In this document: positions 36,193 through 49,200 of the stretch, in pieces
Layout: every line of letters begins with the position of its first letter
How positions within the stretch are numbered: position 1 is the stretch's first letter
From: Metopolophium dirhodum
Lineage: Eukaryota > Arthropoda > Insecta > Hemiptera > Aphididae
Reading direction: 5' to 3'
Length of the DNA stretch: 64,000 nucleotides
Assembly: GCF_019925205.1 (NCBI RefSeq)
Contig: NC_083560.1
Location: 42,268,270 to 42,332,269 of the forward strand
The notes under the pieces: generated by a model
Told to the model about the DNA's origin: nothing
Seen by the model: the letters and a program-made list of their open reading frames with translations, nothing else
Database searches by the model: none
Translations under genes and position numbers: made by a program

Positions 36193-37574
36193 CTGTACCT
36201 GAGAGGCTAAAGGGTCCAAGTCCACTTTTATCAAAATTGAGGTTATGGTTTTTTCTTATGTGAAATTTTGACGCGCGTCATTTTAGGTATCTTCATTTTA
36301 GTCTAATAACGAATATTTACCGAGATATTGGGAAATAACAAAAAGAACTAAGTCCAAATATTTATTTTGATTTATGAATTATGATCCAAGTCCATGATTA
36401 GGACTTGGATCATTTTGCAAAATTCTTGTAAGGACTTGGACCCAATTGATAACATTCTATTTTTGGACTTGGCTCTTCTTGCTAGGATTTACTGTGACTT
36501 AGATCTAATTGATAACGTTATTATTATCATCATCATTTATTTTATTTTATTGTTTTATGAAGAGAACCAAAGTTGTTAGTTGTTACTTGTTAGTAAATTA
36601 GCATATTAATTTGAATGTTATAAAATATAATGACGTGATACACAAGGTGTAGAATATAATATTATAAAAATTATATAAAATATAAACTAAATAATATGAA
36701 CAGAGGGAGAAAACTTGTAAGCCTTGCAAATGGCAATTCAACACTTGCAAATTCTAACAAAGGTTAGTCCAAATAATATTATAATTATTAATTATTATAA
36801 TTACATAGTATTATGGATTTAAAATTATATTAAAATATGTAATATAATAGGTATTATAGATATTATGATATAAGTTATATTATATTTTAGTTTATATTGT
36901 ATTCTAATATTGTATGTAGTTAGGTACCTACCTAGTTAATAATAACCTAACCTGGATTATAATATCAAACCAAGATGGTTATGCATTTTTATTTATTATG
37001 TTTTGATTAATAAAGATTTGTTTTTAAAATATGTTTTGTTCTTATTTTGAATTTTATCAACACTGTTTAATTAAATTTTGTTTATTGGTCTAATAAGACC
37101 TTTTATAGGGATAAAATATTTTTATATTTAACTGGAATACAATATAACTTTACTAATACCTTAATAAAATTCATAAAAATTGTAAATTATTCAATATTGT
37201 ATTATAATATTTTTCTATATTAAAATTTAGTATTTACTACACTCAATGATATAATATTCTCAAAATAATCAAAATTAACATGGAGATTAATAGAGTCCAA
37301 GTCCACTGTGTGATTGAGCAAAATGATCTAAGTCCAAAACATTTCATTTAAATCGTAAAATAAACAATTATAGTTAAGTTATAATTAAAAGAAAAAATAT
37401 TCATCTTATTGAGAATATTACAGCTTATTATTTAAAACAAACCTTGTTGGTATAATCATTAAATTGAATTTACACCAGCCATTTAAGTAAAATAAAAATA
37501 GTTGAAAAACGGTTTTTTGGCTCTCCTGAAAATGTACAATAATGGACTTAGACCCTTTAGCCTCTCAGGTACAG
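36193..37574. mobile_element. 1.38-kb non-autonomous TIR element with subterminal GGACTTGG repeats
   Basis: Terminal inverted repeats of about 32 bases with one mismatch: CTGTACCTGAGAGGCTAAAG at 36193 and its reverse complement ending at 37574. ATTT flanks both ends (36189-36192, 37575-37578), a possible 4-bp target duplication. The word GGACTTGG/CCAAGTCC, with one-base variants, occurs about ten times in both orientations: 36213, 36353, 36383, 36400, 36431, 36463, 36493, 36764, 37287, 37328, 37541. Such arrays usually bind a transposase. No transposase ORF. Superfamily not assigned. Confidence 0.7.
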
Positions 37575-37936
37575 ATTTATTTTACGATTATGTGTGTTAT
37601 TAAATTTAAAAATTTTTTTTTTGTATCTATCATCACCATTTGGGGCAGTAAAACTTCTTTGGTGAGCGGTCGATGGCGGATTGGTTTCGGAGTGGGAGCG
37701 GGAGCTACTATGTGGTATAAAGACCGCACACTTGGTCAGGGGAAGGTTGAGTGATGAAGCTGTACACACGCAGACGATGCGAGTCGGTCGAGTGGACCTC
37801 GGTTCCTCCTTATCCCTCATCCAGCCTATCGATATAGATCGATATACATTGAAGGTTGTCCGTAACCAAAACGGAAAGCAAAGTGGATAGTTTGCGACCT
37901 GACCAAGGTGGTGAAGGGCACTTGTATGCCTTAGCC
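37575..37936. other. Moderately GC-rich unidentified segment
   Basis: Open frames run on both strands (37557-37949 minus; 37681-37890 plus), but neither has a recognisable domain. The base composition differs from the surroundings, so it is probably another element fragment. Confidence 0.3.
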
Positions 37937-38287
37937 CAGGGGTCGGCAACCTTTTGAGACGGAAGAGCCAAAAGTTACAATTTACAAAGTTTCCAATTTT
38001 TTAAAGAGCCATTAAAAATGTTCGTTTCAATATTATAGTACATAACACTATATTTTGTTTATAACATATATGATTTTTGATTTAAAATAAACGACTTTAA
38101 AGTTTAAACAAGAAATAATATTTATTCCTACAAAAATATTTTAAGTATTTAAAATATTTTTCGCACAAAACATATTCAATATTTTTATATAATAAAATTG
38201 TTAATTTTTGTGTATGAAACTGAAAAGCTGCAACTTTAGATCAAAAGAGCCGCATGTGGCCCGCGAGCCGCAGGTTGCCGATCCCTG
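37937..38287. mobile_element. Short hAT-type non-autonomous transposon (351 bp)
   Basis: Terminal inverted repeats CAGGGGTCGGCAACCT and, at the right end in reverse, CAGGGATCGGCAACCT. Flanked by an 8-bp duplication with one mismatch: CCTTAGCC (37929-37936) and ACTTAGCC (38288-38295). Inner ends carry GAAGAGCC and GAGCCGCATGTGGCCCGCGAG words. CAGGG termini with an 8-bp duplication are diagnostic of hAT elements. No coding capacity. Confidence 0.85.
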
Positions 38288-38295
38288 ACTTAGCC

Positions 38296-39710
38296 TGATG
38301 GTACAGGGTGCCAGATTTTCTCTTACCAGATTTTCCTCACCCTGATTTCGGTCGGAATGTGCGCACCCTGGAGCTCGTGGTCCGTAGATAACGTTTGGTT
38401 GTCTGAGAACTGTTTTATTTATATTCAGTCATTGAGGTTTTATTGTTGTTTTAAAGGAGCACAGAAACACAAAAAAAAATATTAAGTTTTTTAATTGGAA
38501 GAATGTTCAATTCTAAGAATAATGGTAAGGTTTAAAGTTTATACTCACATTATTCAATGAGTAATGAGGAATCAAAAAAAGACGTGTGACGTCATTGAGC
38601 TCACAGTTATAGCCTATCTTATACTTGTAAATGTTACTCTACTAAACCTACTTCTAAACCACACTAGATAAGTAAGTCCTATAGTCCTATATAATCACAG
38701 ATTTGTCTGATTACATTATATCTGTGGCTCGTACCAAGCAAATGACGACATGACGTTTCGGGAACTCGGGTGGCGGCGGGCGGACACATTATAATAATAT
38801 GATAAATTGATATTGCTCTTAAAGTACTTAATTAATTTTACTAAAATAAATTCATAAAAATATAATAGGTAATATATAAAAATAAAAATAATTTTAAATT
38901 CCAAAATATAACTGACATTGTTATTCCTCGTTAAAATACCTAATTTCGTCCAAACTTGAACCTAAAATGTCCATAACAAAGACTGTGTTTATATATTTTT
39001 TAGAACCATGCTTGGTATTTTTGGTTATAGTATGAACCATTTATGAGGAATATTAAATTTAATTTTCAAACCTTGGCTCGCCAGATCGTTGTAACAGACC
39101 ATATCAATTAATAATACCTATTTGTCACAGACTCCAGTGGGTGGATGCAGACCAAGATAGCTGGGGGGGGGGGGTTGTATTTTTGAAAACCAAATTTTCT
39201 ACATTTCCGGTGGATTTTCCTAAAATTGTGTTACATAAGAACCTTCTCCGGACAATGACGAACACAACAACAAAAGAATTAGCGAAATCGGTCCAGCCAT
39301 CCACGCAATATGCAATGAACAAGGGAAACAGGGATTTATTTTTATGTATAGAGACAAATATAATATTATAATAAGAAGTTCATGTACATCAATATTTTTT
39401 GTAAATTATTGTATAGATTCATTGAAGCAGTTTTATACCTTGAGTGGATCAAAAATTGCATTAGTTTTACGACGGTGTGGTTTTTGTTATTTATATGATA
39501 CCACCGCTTTTGAGGTAGATCAAATATGCTCTAAAAGTTTCAAGTCGAAATTTTTTTTTTTTTTTGAAACAAACAACAAAACAGGTTTACATATAAGTTA
39601 TAATTGGGGAAATACATTTCTAATAAAGGGGTATAAAACCGGAAAACTAATATATGAATGAAACTAAAATATACGAATAACTAAATTAGGGAGCGTGGTT
39701 GGTAAATTAG
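38296..39710. other. Unassigned DNA with a decayed retroelement-like tail
   Basis: 39120-39350 contains CCTTCTCCGGACAATGACGA and GCGAAATCGGTCCAGCCATC, phrases that also occur, diverged, at 46860-47000 (reverse orientation). There is a run of 11 G at about 39164. The frames at 39344-39661 and 38716-38904 show no domain. Confidence 0.35.
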
Positions 39711-39807
39711 CCTCCGAAACGGCATGTTTTACCTGAACTTGAACAAGCACTTCCACGACAGTAAGGATAACAATTACTACATTTTGGACTTAGAGCAATT
39801 GTCATGA
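39711..39807 (+). CDS. Possible terminal exon of an unidentified gene
   Basis: After a TAAATTAG acceptor-like site, the frame reads about 32 codons rich in Asn, His, Asp and Tyr (contains MFYLNLNKHFHDSKDNNYYI) and ends at TGA 39805-39807. The composition is protein-like for an AT-rich region. No family recognised; it may be a fragment. Confidence 0.2.
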
Positions 39808-39940
39808 AGAACTAGCAATAATAAATACAGTTTACAAATACAACAGAATATACGAATTATTAAACCATAGTATTCATAACAATATTATTTTGATAATATG
39901 ATATGATATACTGTACTTTAAAATTCAAAATTAAACTTAC

Positions 39941-40093
39941 TATTTTGTATCCAAGATAATTTACAATCTGTACAAAAGTTATTACAATAGGTAAACAATT
40001 CAGAAGTTTGCCAAACCCGGGATTTTTTTGCAACAAATCCTTGCCATACATACAAACGTGTTTCAACCAATCGTTCCTCACCCAACAACCAAC
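39941..40093 (-). CDS. Splice-bounded exon of an unidentified gene (51 codons)
   Basis: On the minus strand a T-rich tract ending in GTAG precedes an open 153-base segment (51 codons, phase 0 at both ends) that stops at the strong donor GTAAGTTT. It encodes basic residues and then a hydrophobic stretch (LLNCLPIVITFVQIVNYLGY) that could span a membrane. It lies 200 bases upstream of the glutamine synthetase start on the opposite strand. Partner exons were not found. Confidence 0.35.
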
Positions 40094-40298
40094 CTACAAA
40101 AAAAAAATAACATTTAAATTTATTTTAAAAATGATATCAATACATTTTATAAATTGTAATATTTTTTGTAACCATGGATAATTAATTTTTGTTTAAATTC
40201 TTTATTATATTATGATTGTATTGTTAACTATAGTCGGCTAGAAATCAATATTTGTTTGTTTGAAAAAGAGTGAATTCTTTACGTAAAATAATTTGAAT

Positions 40299-43200
40299 AT
40301 GGCGATGTTTTTCAAACAGCAAGCAGTGTTCAGTGCTATTAGAACATTTTCAACGATGATCAGGTTTGTTAACATCGCAGTTACCTACCTACTTTTTTTG
40401 AATTTTGAAACAAAAATACAAATATATTTCCTTGTAATTTACCTATTTCAGAAGTCTTATGTTTATTTTATGTATTTAAGCCTACAGCCGGCATTTTTTG
40501 CCACCATGATTGCGCAACGTAAAATCTACATCCTATAATTTCCATGCCAGCACATGTACCTATGATTAGTTCCTTCTTGCGAAGTCCTTAAATCGACAGT
40601 AACTTTTGTCGGTTTAAATTGTAAACCATGATCAGAGCAAAAAAGGATAATTGATTTTAATTTTTTTATATAAGCATCTTTTTGCTTGCCTTGAAATAAA
40701 AAAATACAAAAGAAACATATGAATTATCTTTATAACCATGCATAGAAAATAATTGATAAAAATGCATTGCACAGTGTTAGAAAATGCTATAACATAAATA
40801 GATTTTAACGAACATTGGAAATTAAAATTTGCAATAAGCAATTTATATAAAACATATACATTTAGAGGCCCAATTACCGGGTCTACTTATTATAAATGTA
40901 AGACTTTAATGGCCCATTAACTATACCCCTTTTTGAAAAAGATTAATTATGGCCCAACTCCCGGGCGCCCGTTCTTTGTATTGTCAATTCAAATTGTAAT
41001 GCAAATATGTAATTTTATTTGATAAGTCATTTTAAAATTTGTTTCTGTATAATAAACTATACGAATAATATTAATAGAATAAATAGATATATTTTTTATC
41101 TATACAAAATTAATTTATAAGGACATTTATTAATATAAAAAAAAAGGGTAAGTGGATGTCGCTCTGCTGTACAGTAGGTTACAGTGGGTCACTGTATAAT
41201 GGATTGTATTAAAATAATGAATTCAATGATATCATATACGAAAAACAATTCTGAGCGGAGACGGTTCGTCGTTCTTTATATTTTATATCGTTTTTATATT
41301 TTACTAGTTAGCTGAACCCGTGAACTTCGTTGCCCGTTAAATGTACCAACTTTATATAACTCAAACTTAAGTAAAATAGGCGTAATCACTGACTAAATTT
41401 TCGTAATATTGTCTTAAATAGGTACCTATATAAAATCGTAGTTAATCGTTTTGTTTATCATCGAACTACTGTTTTTCCAGGTTTTAAACTTTTTTTCTTC
41501 TTAATATAAAAACACATATCTAGGTCATCCACGGTTCCTATATACGAATGTTTAAAATATGGTTAGGAATTTAGTTGTGTAAGCTTAATTCTGTCAATGA
41601 ATTAAATATAATAATACGTCGTCCAACCGCCTCATACCTACCTACAAATTGCACTTGTAACTTGTAAGAATATAGGGTGTGACCACTAGGTATGCTCCCT
41701 AATCTTATGAGTCATGTCAACCTATTTATTGTACAAAAAACATTTTATAGATTGTAGATATATTTCAATATAATAAAAAAAAAATAAAAACATTTATTGA
41801 TATACATATATGTAAATATAATATACTTTGGTAATATTGTATTGTAAACATTGCCTGTTTTGTAAATGGTGGCTGATTTCAATGATAAGATTTCGAGATA
41901 GTCGTTGTATATATCATTGGTTCAATTATCGGTAGATAATGTAATATTAACAATGAATACATTTTACAGTTCAGCCATGCCAGGAAGAAAATTATTGGAA
42001 ACATCTCCCAACTATGTTATCAAAAAAGGTGTTGCTACTAGATTTCAACAGCTGCCCCAACCCAAGGATAAGGTACAAGCCATGTACGTATGGATCGACG
42101 GAACCGGACAAGATCTTAGAGCAAAATCCAGAACACTAGACTTTATACCTACAAAACCGGAAGGTATGTCATCGATTTTTCATGTATCTTATTCGAAATA
42201 ATAGATTACCATCCGTAATATAAACTATACTCTTTGTCCTTTGTAATAAATAGACTAAGTTGGGTTAAATGTAGTTATTCTACATGAAGTTTAATTGAAA
42301 AAATTGTATCTATATTGACAGACCACTAAAATCAACAAATTATCTAACCCCTTTTTCAAAGCATGCTCCCAACAGAAAATAATTAACTACACAAAAAAAA
42401 ACACCAAATTCTATGCCCTTATTAGTTAACAAAATATTAACGGTTTCTATAAATATTCCAAAAAACCAACCAGCGATTGAATCACATTTAATTCAAATTT
42501 ATTGTACACCGAATAGCCTATGATATTTCGGGTTAATTAATAAAAAATAAATAAATAAGTAGTCAAAAATAATAGAAATTATTTTCCTGTGATTAAAATA
42601 TTGTGTTTATTTAGAAATATTGAGAATATATAATAAAATATCTTCAAAAAAACTCATTTTACTGTTAAAAAAAAATGTTATTGAATAATATATTATTTCA
42701 ATCTATATAATACTAACGAACTGTAAAGTAATATATATTTGAATTTGTTATATACTTCGGTGTGATCAAGTAATTTTTTATTATAATAAATCAATCAAAG
42801 AAAATAATGGTTCGCCTAGGTACCTAATAAATAATAATAATGTAAGTGTAGGTACTCGATTACCTCGATTCAAACTTAATATTCTCCATTTACTATTTTA
42901 ATACAGAACTCCCAGTGTGGATGTACGATGGAAGCTCTACGTACCAATCTCAAGGGGAAAACTCAGATACATATTTGTGTCCAGTGGCCATGTTTAACGA
43001 CCCGTTCAGGTTGGCACCGAACAAACTCGTCATGTGCGAAACTTACAAACACGATCAAACTCCAGCTGGTAATATAAACATATTATAATGTATAATTTAC
43101 TGACGAATTATTAAAAAGAATTGACCCTTGTAATGACAATATGTCCGATTCCACTTTCACCATTTTTTTTTTCGTGGGTTGAAGAAAACTATCTATAAAT

Positions 43201-46200
43201 ATCGTTAATAATTGTGGAGATCTAGATATTTTGATCATACGCATATTTATTTCTACCTGCAATACTATTCGGTACTTATTTTTACTTGAAAAAAGGTATA
43301 TTACGAGTATTTTTCAACGAGTGGTACTGTCAGTGTCTTGTTCTTACGAGTGTCTCAATATAAATTATACACAGTTCCGGCGTTACAAATATTTGCGACC
43401 TGAGCAAAACCATGTCTTTGTGGTAAGCAGAAAATTGGTACGATCTATTGGGTTTTGAATAAAATAAGTAGAATATTGGTACTACTAAATATTGTATTTT
43501 CAGTGGTTCTAAAAATGTGTACAAAAATAAAAAAATATATAAATTCACAATAGTATAAAATATATCTTTATATATATAATTCTACTGTACGTGTGTTGTG
43601 TTTAAACTCCTCCTAAACAGTTGGGCCGATTTAAATGAATTTTTTTGTATGCGTTTGGGTGACGCCACGGATGGTTTGGATTCACAAATCATCCCCCTAT
43701 TATTATGTGTCGCAATTACGTAAATATGAGCGTATTATACTTACATATAAGTTAGGTACGTACATAAAACAATGCCACGTCATCGTGGACGGTGAGAAAA
43801 TATTGGTCGACAGACTCAGCATTCACAATTAGTCCAGCTGTTTAGGAGGAGTTCAGTGACATACTTGGTATAACTTTGATACTTTAGAGTTAAATTATAA
43901 AGTTACATACAAACAGCACGGGGTCCATGATCTACTACAGGCAGATTTTCTACCTGATATTACACTGCTGCGAATCAGAATTTTGATTCCACGCAACAAA
44001 AAAGTTAAGATAAATTTTGAACATCATACACCGAATATTAAAATATATGACTCAAATTTTGTTCAATTCGTTATTTAATATTCGGTGTATGGTGTATGGT
44101 GTTCAACATTTATCTTAACTTTTTTGTTGCCCAGAATAAAATTCTGATTCACAGCAGTATATTATCAAGTAGGCAATCTACCTGCGGTAGATCGCGGACC
44201 CCGTGCTGTGTGTACGTAAGTGTATGATTTAACTCTAAAGTATCAAAATTATACCAAATTTGTCATTTTTACTTAATTCCACCTACGGAGGATTACTATA
44301 ATCAATTAATACAAAAGCCTAACGCAACCGTACTAAAATCTGATGAATAAGAAAAAAACAAATTTAACACTTTTTAAATTAGCCTATCTACTTCCCAGAA
44401 GTCTAATCTACACACAAACATTTTATACTAATATATAAAATGATAGCGTTTGTTTGCATGTTCGGGTAAAACTACTGAACCGATTTTGAAAATTCTTTCA
44501 CCAATACAAAGCCACATTCTTTGTGAGTGTCATAGGCTAATTTAAAAAGGTAAGTGATCACCCCCTGTAGGTGCTCAAACAGGAATTTTGAGATTTACGA
44601 TAGAAGTTTTTGTTTTTTAATGGTTGCTATGGGTTATATATATAAATAAAAATAATTGTATAGATGTTGTTGTTGTATTTGGCCATGTCGCCAGTTGTGC
44701 ACTTAAGAGGCCATAACTCCGGAACCACTTATCCCGCTTTGTACGCTGGGTACAAACTTCACATAAACCATCTACATATCAATCTTAATATGCCCTGAAA
44801 ATTTCATCAAAATCGGTTTGGTGGATCTTAAGTTATAAAATGTATTCAAAATATACACTTATTTTTATATATATAAATATACATATACTATACCTATCCT
44901 ACCACAACATTTAAATATTTTATTTTCAGTGGTTCAAAAAATGTGTCCAAAATTAAATTAAATATAAATTCATTTTAGTTACAAGTTTACAACAATAGTT
45001 TTACTATGTTAATTAAAGAATTATCCATATTGCCATTTTTTTTATTTAAGGTAGTATTTATGAGCATATTTTTAATATTTTTTGGGGGTTTAATTATTAA
45101 ATTATGACGCATACTTTCAATCATTTCAATTCTAACGAATTCTTTAAAAACTTTCCATTATAACGAAAATGTGGGAGCGTGGTAATAAGCTGAACGTAGC
45201 AATTGCACTAGATCGTATGAAACCCATAAAAATGTCTTCAATACCCACCCTTAACGCCAACCCTAGCTATACAAATTGATTTTACTGTTATTATTTAACC
45301 GTATGTATATGCATATTATAGTAAATGCATATATGTATAATTAAATATCACTTCGACATTGCTATAATAATATGAAATATCATTACAATTTTTTTTTTAT
45401 ATATTTTATATTTATAGATACAAATCACCGTAAAGCTGCTTTGGAGGCCATGACTAAAGCTGCCAATCAAAAACCGTGGTTTGGTATCGAACAAGAATAC
45501 ACGTTACTCGACACTGACGGCCAACCATTCGGATGGCCAAAGACTGGATACCCAGGTCCTCAGGTACGTTTCGTGTATACGTTGTGACGGTCAATGGACG
45601 TGATGTACCCAGCCATGTCATAGTACATTTAAACAGGGTTCATATTTTAAGAAAATATAATCAATAGAAAAAACATTTAAAATGACAAAAATTGCAAAAA
45701 AACCATTTAATTTATATAAAAAAAACAATTCAAAAATGAACTAAAAAATTTGATAGATTTCAGTTATTTTTCTAGTTTGTAAAAAATTAAACACTTTGTT
45801 GAATTTATATAAAACTATCAGATAAATTGAAAATTGAACACAAAAAAAGGCATTTATAAGTAAAAAGGCAAAAAAGTACATCCATCATCTTAGATATTAA
45901 ATAAAACACAATTTTATATAAACATTATTTTTCTAGTACTGTTATAGAAATAAAAGGCTTTTGCCTTCAAATACGAACCCTAATTATAAATTATAATATA
46001 GTCACTGACGACCCAACGGTAAATACTGAAATTCAATTCACGGTGTAATATGTGTATAGGGTCCGTACTATTGCGGTGTCGGCGCTGATAAAGTGTACGG
46101 ACGTGACATAGTGGAGGGTCATTATCGTGCATGTCTGTACGCCGGAATCAACATAACTGGAGAGAATGCCGAAGTTATGCCAGCTCAGGTACCTATATAA

Positions 46201-49200
46201 TTTACACGCTCATTAATATTAAACATTTACGAGCATTATTCGCCAACGCAGATGTATACAATTTGCATATATTTTAATACACAGGTACCTAGGTGCGTTG
46301 GATAATTCTATATAATATATAATATACGCTGTCTGAAGCGTTATACTGTTAAATTTTTTTATTGGTAATTATTTGAAGTCAAATAAAATACATAGATTTT
46401 ATAGTAAAAAACACCGTTTAACTATCAGTGGAATGAGTGAGAGTAAAAATTGTCTTGGTTGTTTTTTATTAAATCATATTTATTTAAATTATATCACACG
46501 AATTTGAAACGAATTTTAGACCGACATCTATTGAACAACATTGAAATTCTTTTAAATTCAATATCTCTTATACTTAATTGTAAAGGTTAAATGTTAACAT
46601 TTCACTTTTTTCACATTTTAGTGACCTTGTGGGGAGGTAAACTAACAGTAAACACTTATTATTTCAATAAGTATTATGATAAATGCATTTATCGTCCAAG
46701 ATAATTTTAGTTTTGCAATATGAAATTTAAAAACATTTTAAAACAATATATTTGAAAAAAATATGATATCTTCCTCATCTGAACTATTAATATCTATTAC
46801 TTTTTTAACCAAACTCGTTCCAAATCTTAAAACAGTAAATATAAAATAACATTGGAAATCTTTGTGACGGGTTGGCTCCAAAACGGCTTGGCCGATCTGG
46901 CTGACTCTTTTTTTGTTGTATTCGTAATTGTCAGGACAAGGTTCTTATGAAAGAACATAAAAGAAAAATACACCGGAAAAATAAAAATCTGGATGTTAAA
47001 AATACGAAAGTCGCCTCACATCTATCAAAAAAAAAAAAAAAATAAACTAAATAATAAAAAAATTAGTTTGTCGTTGCAGATTAAAATAATAATAGTTAAT
47101 TATTATATAGGTCGCTATTGGTTAATCGGGAATGTTTGTTGATTTGTATTATTATTTTTTGTCAATATCTTATATATAAATGTGAAAATATATAAATGAA
47201 AACCTTTGAGGCCTATGTTCTCGTTCTCGGATACTACTGAACCGATCGTTATGATTTTTTTTTAAAAAAATTGAAGAGCTCATTGCGGAGAAGGTTTATG
47301 GCATTTCATCGATTCTCTAACTTAATAAACAAAGGAGTTATCAATTATATTAAATAATGGCCTGTTACGTAATAATAAATAATAATAATAAATCAGTATT
47401 ATTCCTAACTCCTATAACCCATATAGCAACCATTAATAAACAAAAATGTCTATCGTAAATCTCAAAATTCCTGTTTGAGAACCTACCAGGGGTGATCAAT
47501 TCCCTTTTTAAATTAGTCTATGACACTCACAAAGAATATGGATTTCTATTGGTGAAAGAATTTTCGAAATCGGTTCAGCAGTTCCAGAAATTACCCTCAA
47601 CAATGGTAATTAACAACTCCTCTTTATATTATAATAGTATAGACTAGCTCTGATCCCGTGCACGTCGTTGCCCGTTAAATGTGTCAACTCTATATAACTC
47701 ATATGACACATGGTATGATTTAACTCTAAAGTATCAAAGTTATACCAAGTTTGTCGTTTTTACTTAATATAATCAATATATACAAAATCCTATTCTAAAC
47801 TAACCAACAACCGTACTAAAATCCGATGAATGAAATAAAAAGGTTAGGATTTTGTATTAATTGATTATATTAATCCACAGTAGGTAAGGTTAGGTTAGGT
47901 TAAGTAAAAACGACAAACTTGGTATAACTTTGATACTTTAGAGTTAAATCATACACTTGTGTACAAACAGCATGGGGTTCGCAATCTACCGTAGATTGCC
48001 TACCTGATAATGTACTGCTGTAAAGCAGAATTTTTATTCTGGGCAATGGAAAAGTTAAGATACATTTTGAACACCATACACCGAATATTAAATAACGAAT
48101 TGAACAAAGTTTGAGTCATAAACAGTTGATACATTTAACGAAGTGCTCGGGATCAGCTAGTATATAATATATATATTTGTTTGTGTGTAAATTATAACTC
48201 AGGGAAAAATATATGCTAATTTAAACAGAGTTAAATTTGGTATTTTTTATTCATTGGATTTTAGTACGATTGATTATATTAAGGGAATTCCCTACCGTGA
48301 TTTTCTGTTTTTGTCTAGTCTAACACACGCGCGACATAGTATTTTAGACGTGTTTTTTGTCAAACATTCTAAATGATCTATTGAAGCGATAAGAATTCTG
48401 AAAACAGATTTGAATTCATCGTCAAGTCTACTGGTAATCGACTTTCCCACAATATTGATTTTTTGATTTTAGCTTCTCCATAAATTGAAATACAAAAATG
48501 TTTAAATACTCTTTTTTAATATGTCGTTTTCTGAAATTTGGGGGTTAATATCAAAAACGTGGGAAAGTCGATTTCAAGTAGACTTGATGACGAATTAAAG
48601 TCTGTTTTCAGAATTCTTATCGCTTCAATAGATCAATTGGAATATTTGGAAAAAAACAATTCTAAAATACTATGTCACGCGTGTGTTAGACAAAAACAGA
48701 AAATCCCGGTATCGAATCCCCTTAATCCTCTTTAGTTGGAATTAAGTAAACACGACAAACTTGGTATAACTTTGATACTTTAGAGTTAAATTATATACTT
48801 ACATACAAATAGCACGGGGTCCGTTTCACATCACATCACATCACATTATCACACATCCTACCTTAATAGGCGACTACCGAGTGCGTCCCAAAATGTCCCT
48901 TATTTAATGTTCCGAATGCGTCCGGAATAAAGTCTCATCCGAGTGCGTCCCAAGAGAAAAAGGTCACTACGTAGCCCAAGTTCGTTCCAGTTCATTTAGA
49001 GTTACCCAGGGTGATGAACTGGCTTACACCCTAAAAATATTTGGTTATTTAATTATAATATTATATGTATTATATACGCTGGTTCGATCCCGGCTACGGG
49101 TGGCATTTTTCTTTGGGCAGTCACGTTGTTCGGAGAGAAAGTCCGCCATCCCCTACCCGGGAATGGCATATACCTATGGGTATATATTGATATAATCATA

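Noticed and set aside
39155..39180. Run of 11 G as a possible G-quadruplex
   Set aside because: A single uninterrupted run in decayed repeat sequence, without other G-tracts nearby on the same strand.
40293..40538. Glutamine synthetase start at TTG 40293 and read-through past 40363
   Set aside because: ATG at 40299 gives a normal start, and a GT donor at 40364 joins in phase to exon 2; the continuation is intron sequence.
48538..48735. 65-codon plus-strand frame in GS intron 5
   Set aside because: It is contained in the arm of the TTAA foldback element and has no independent support.
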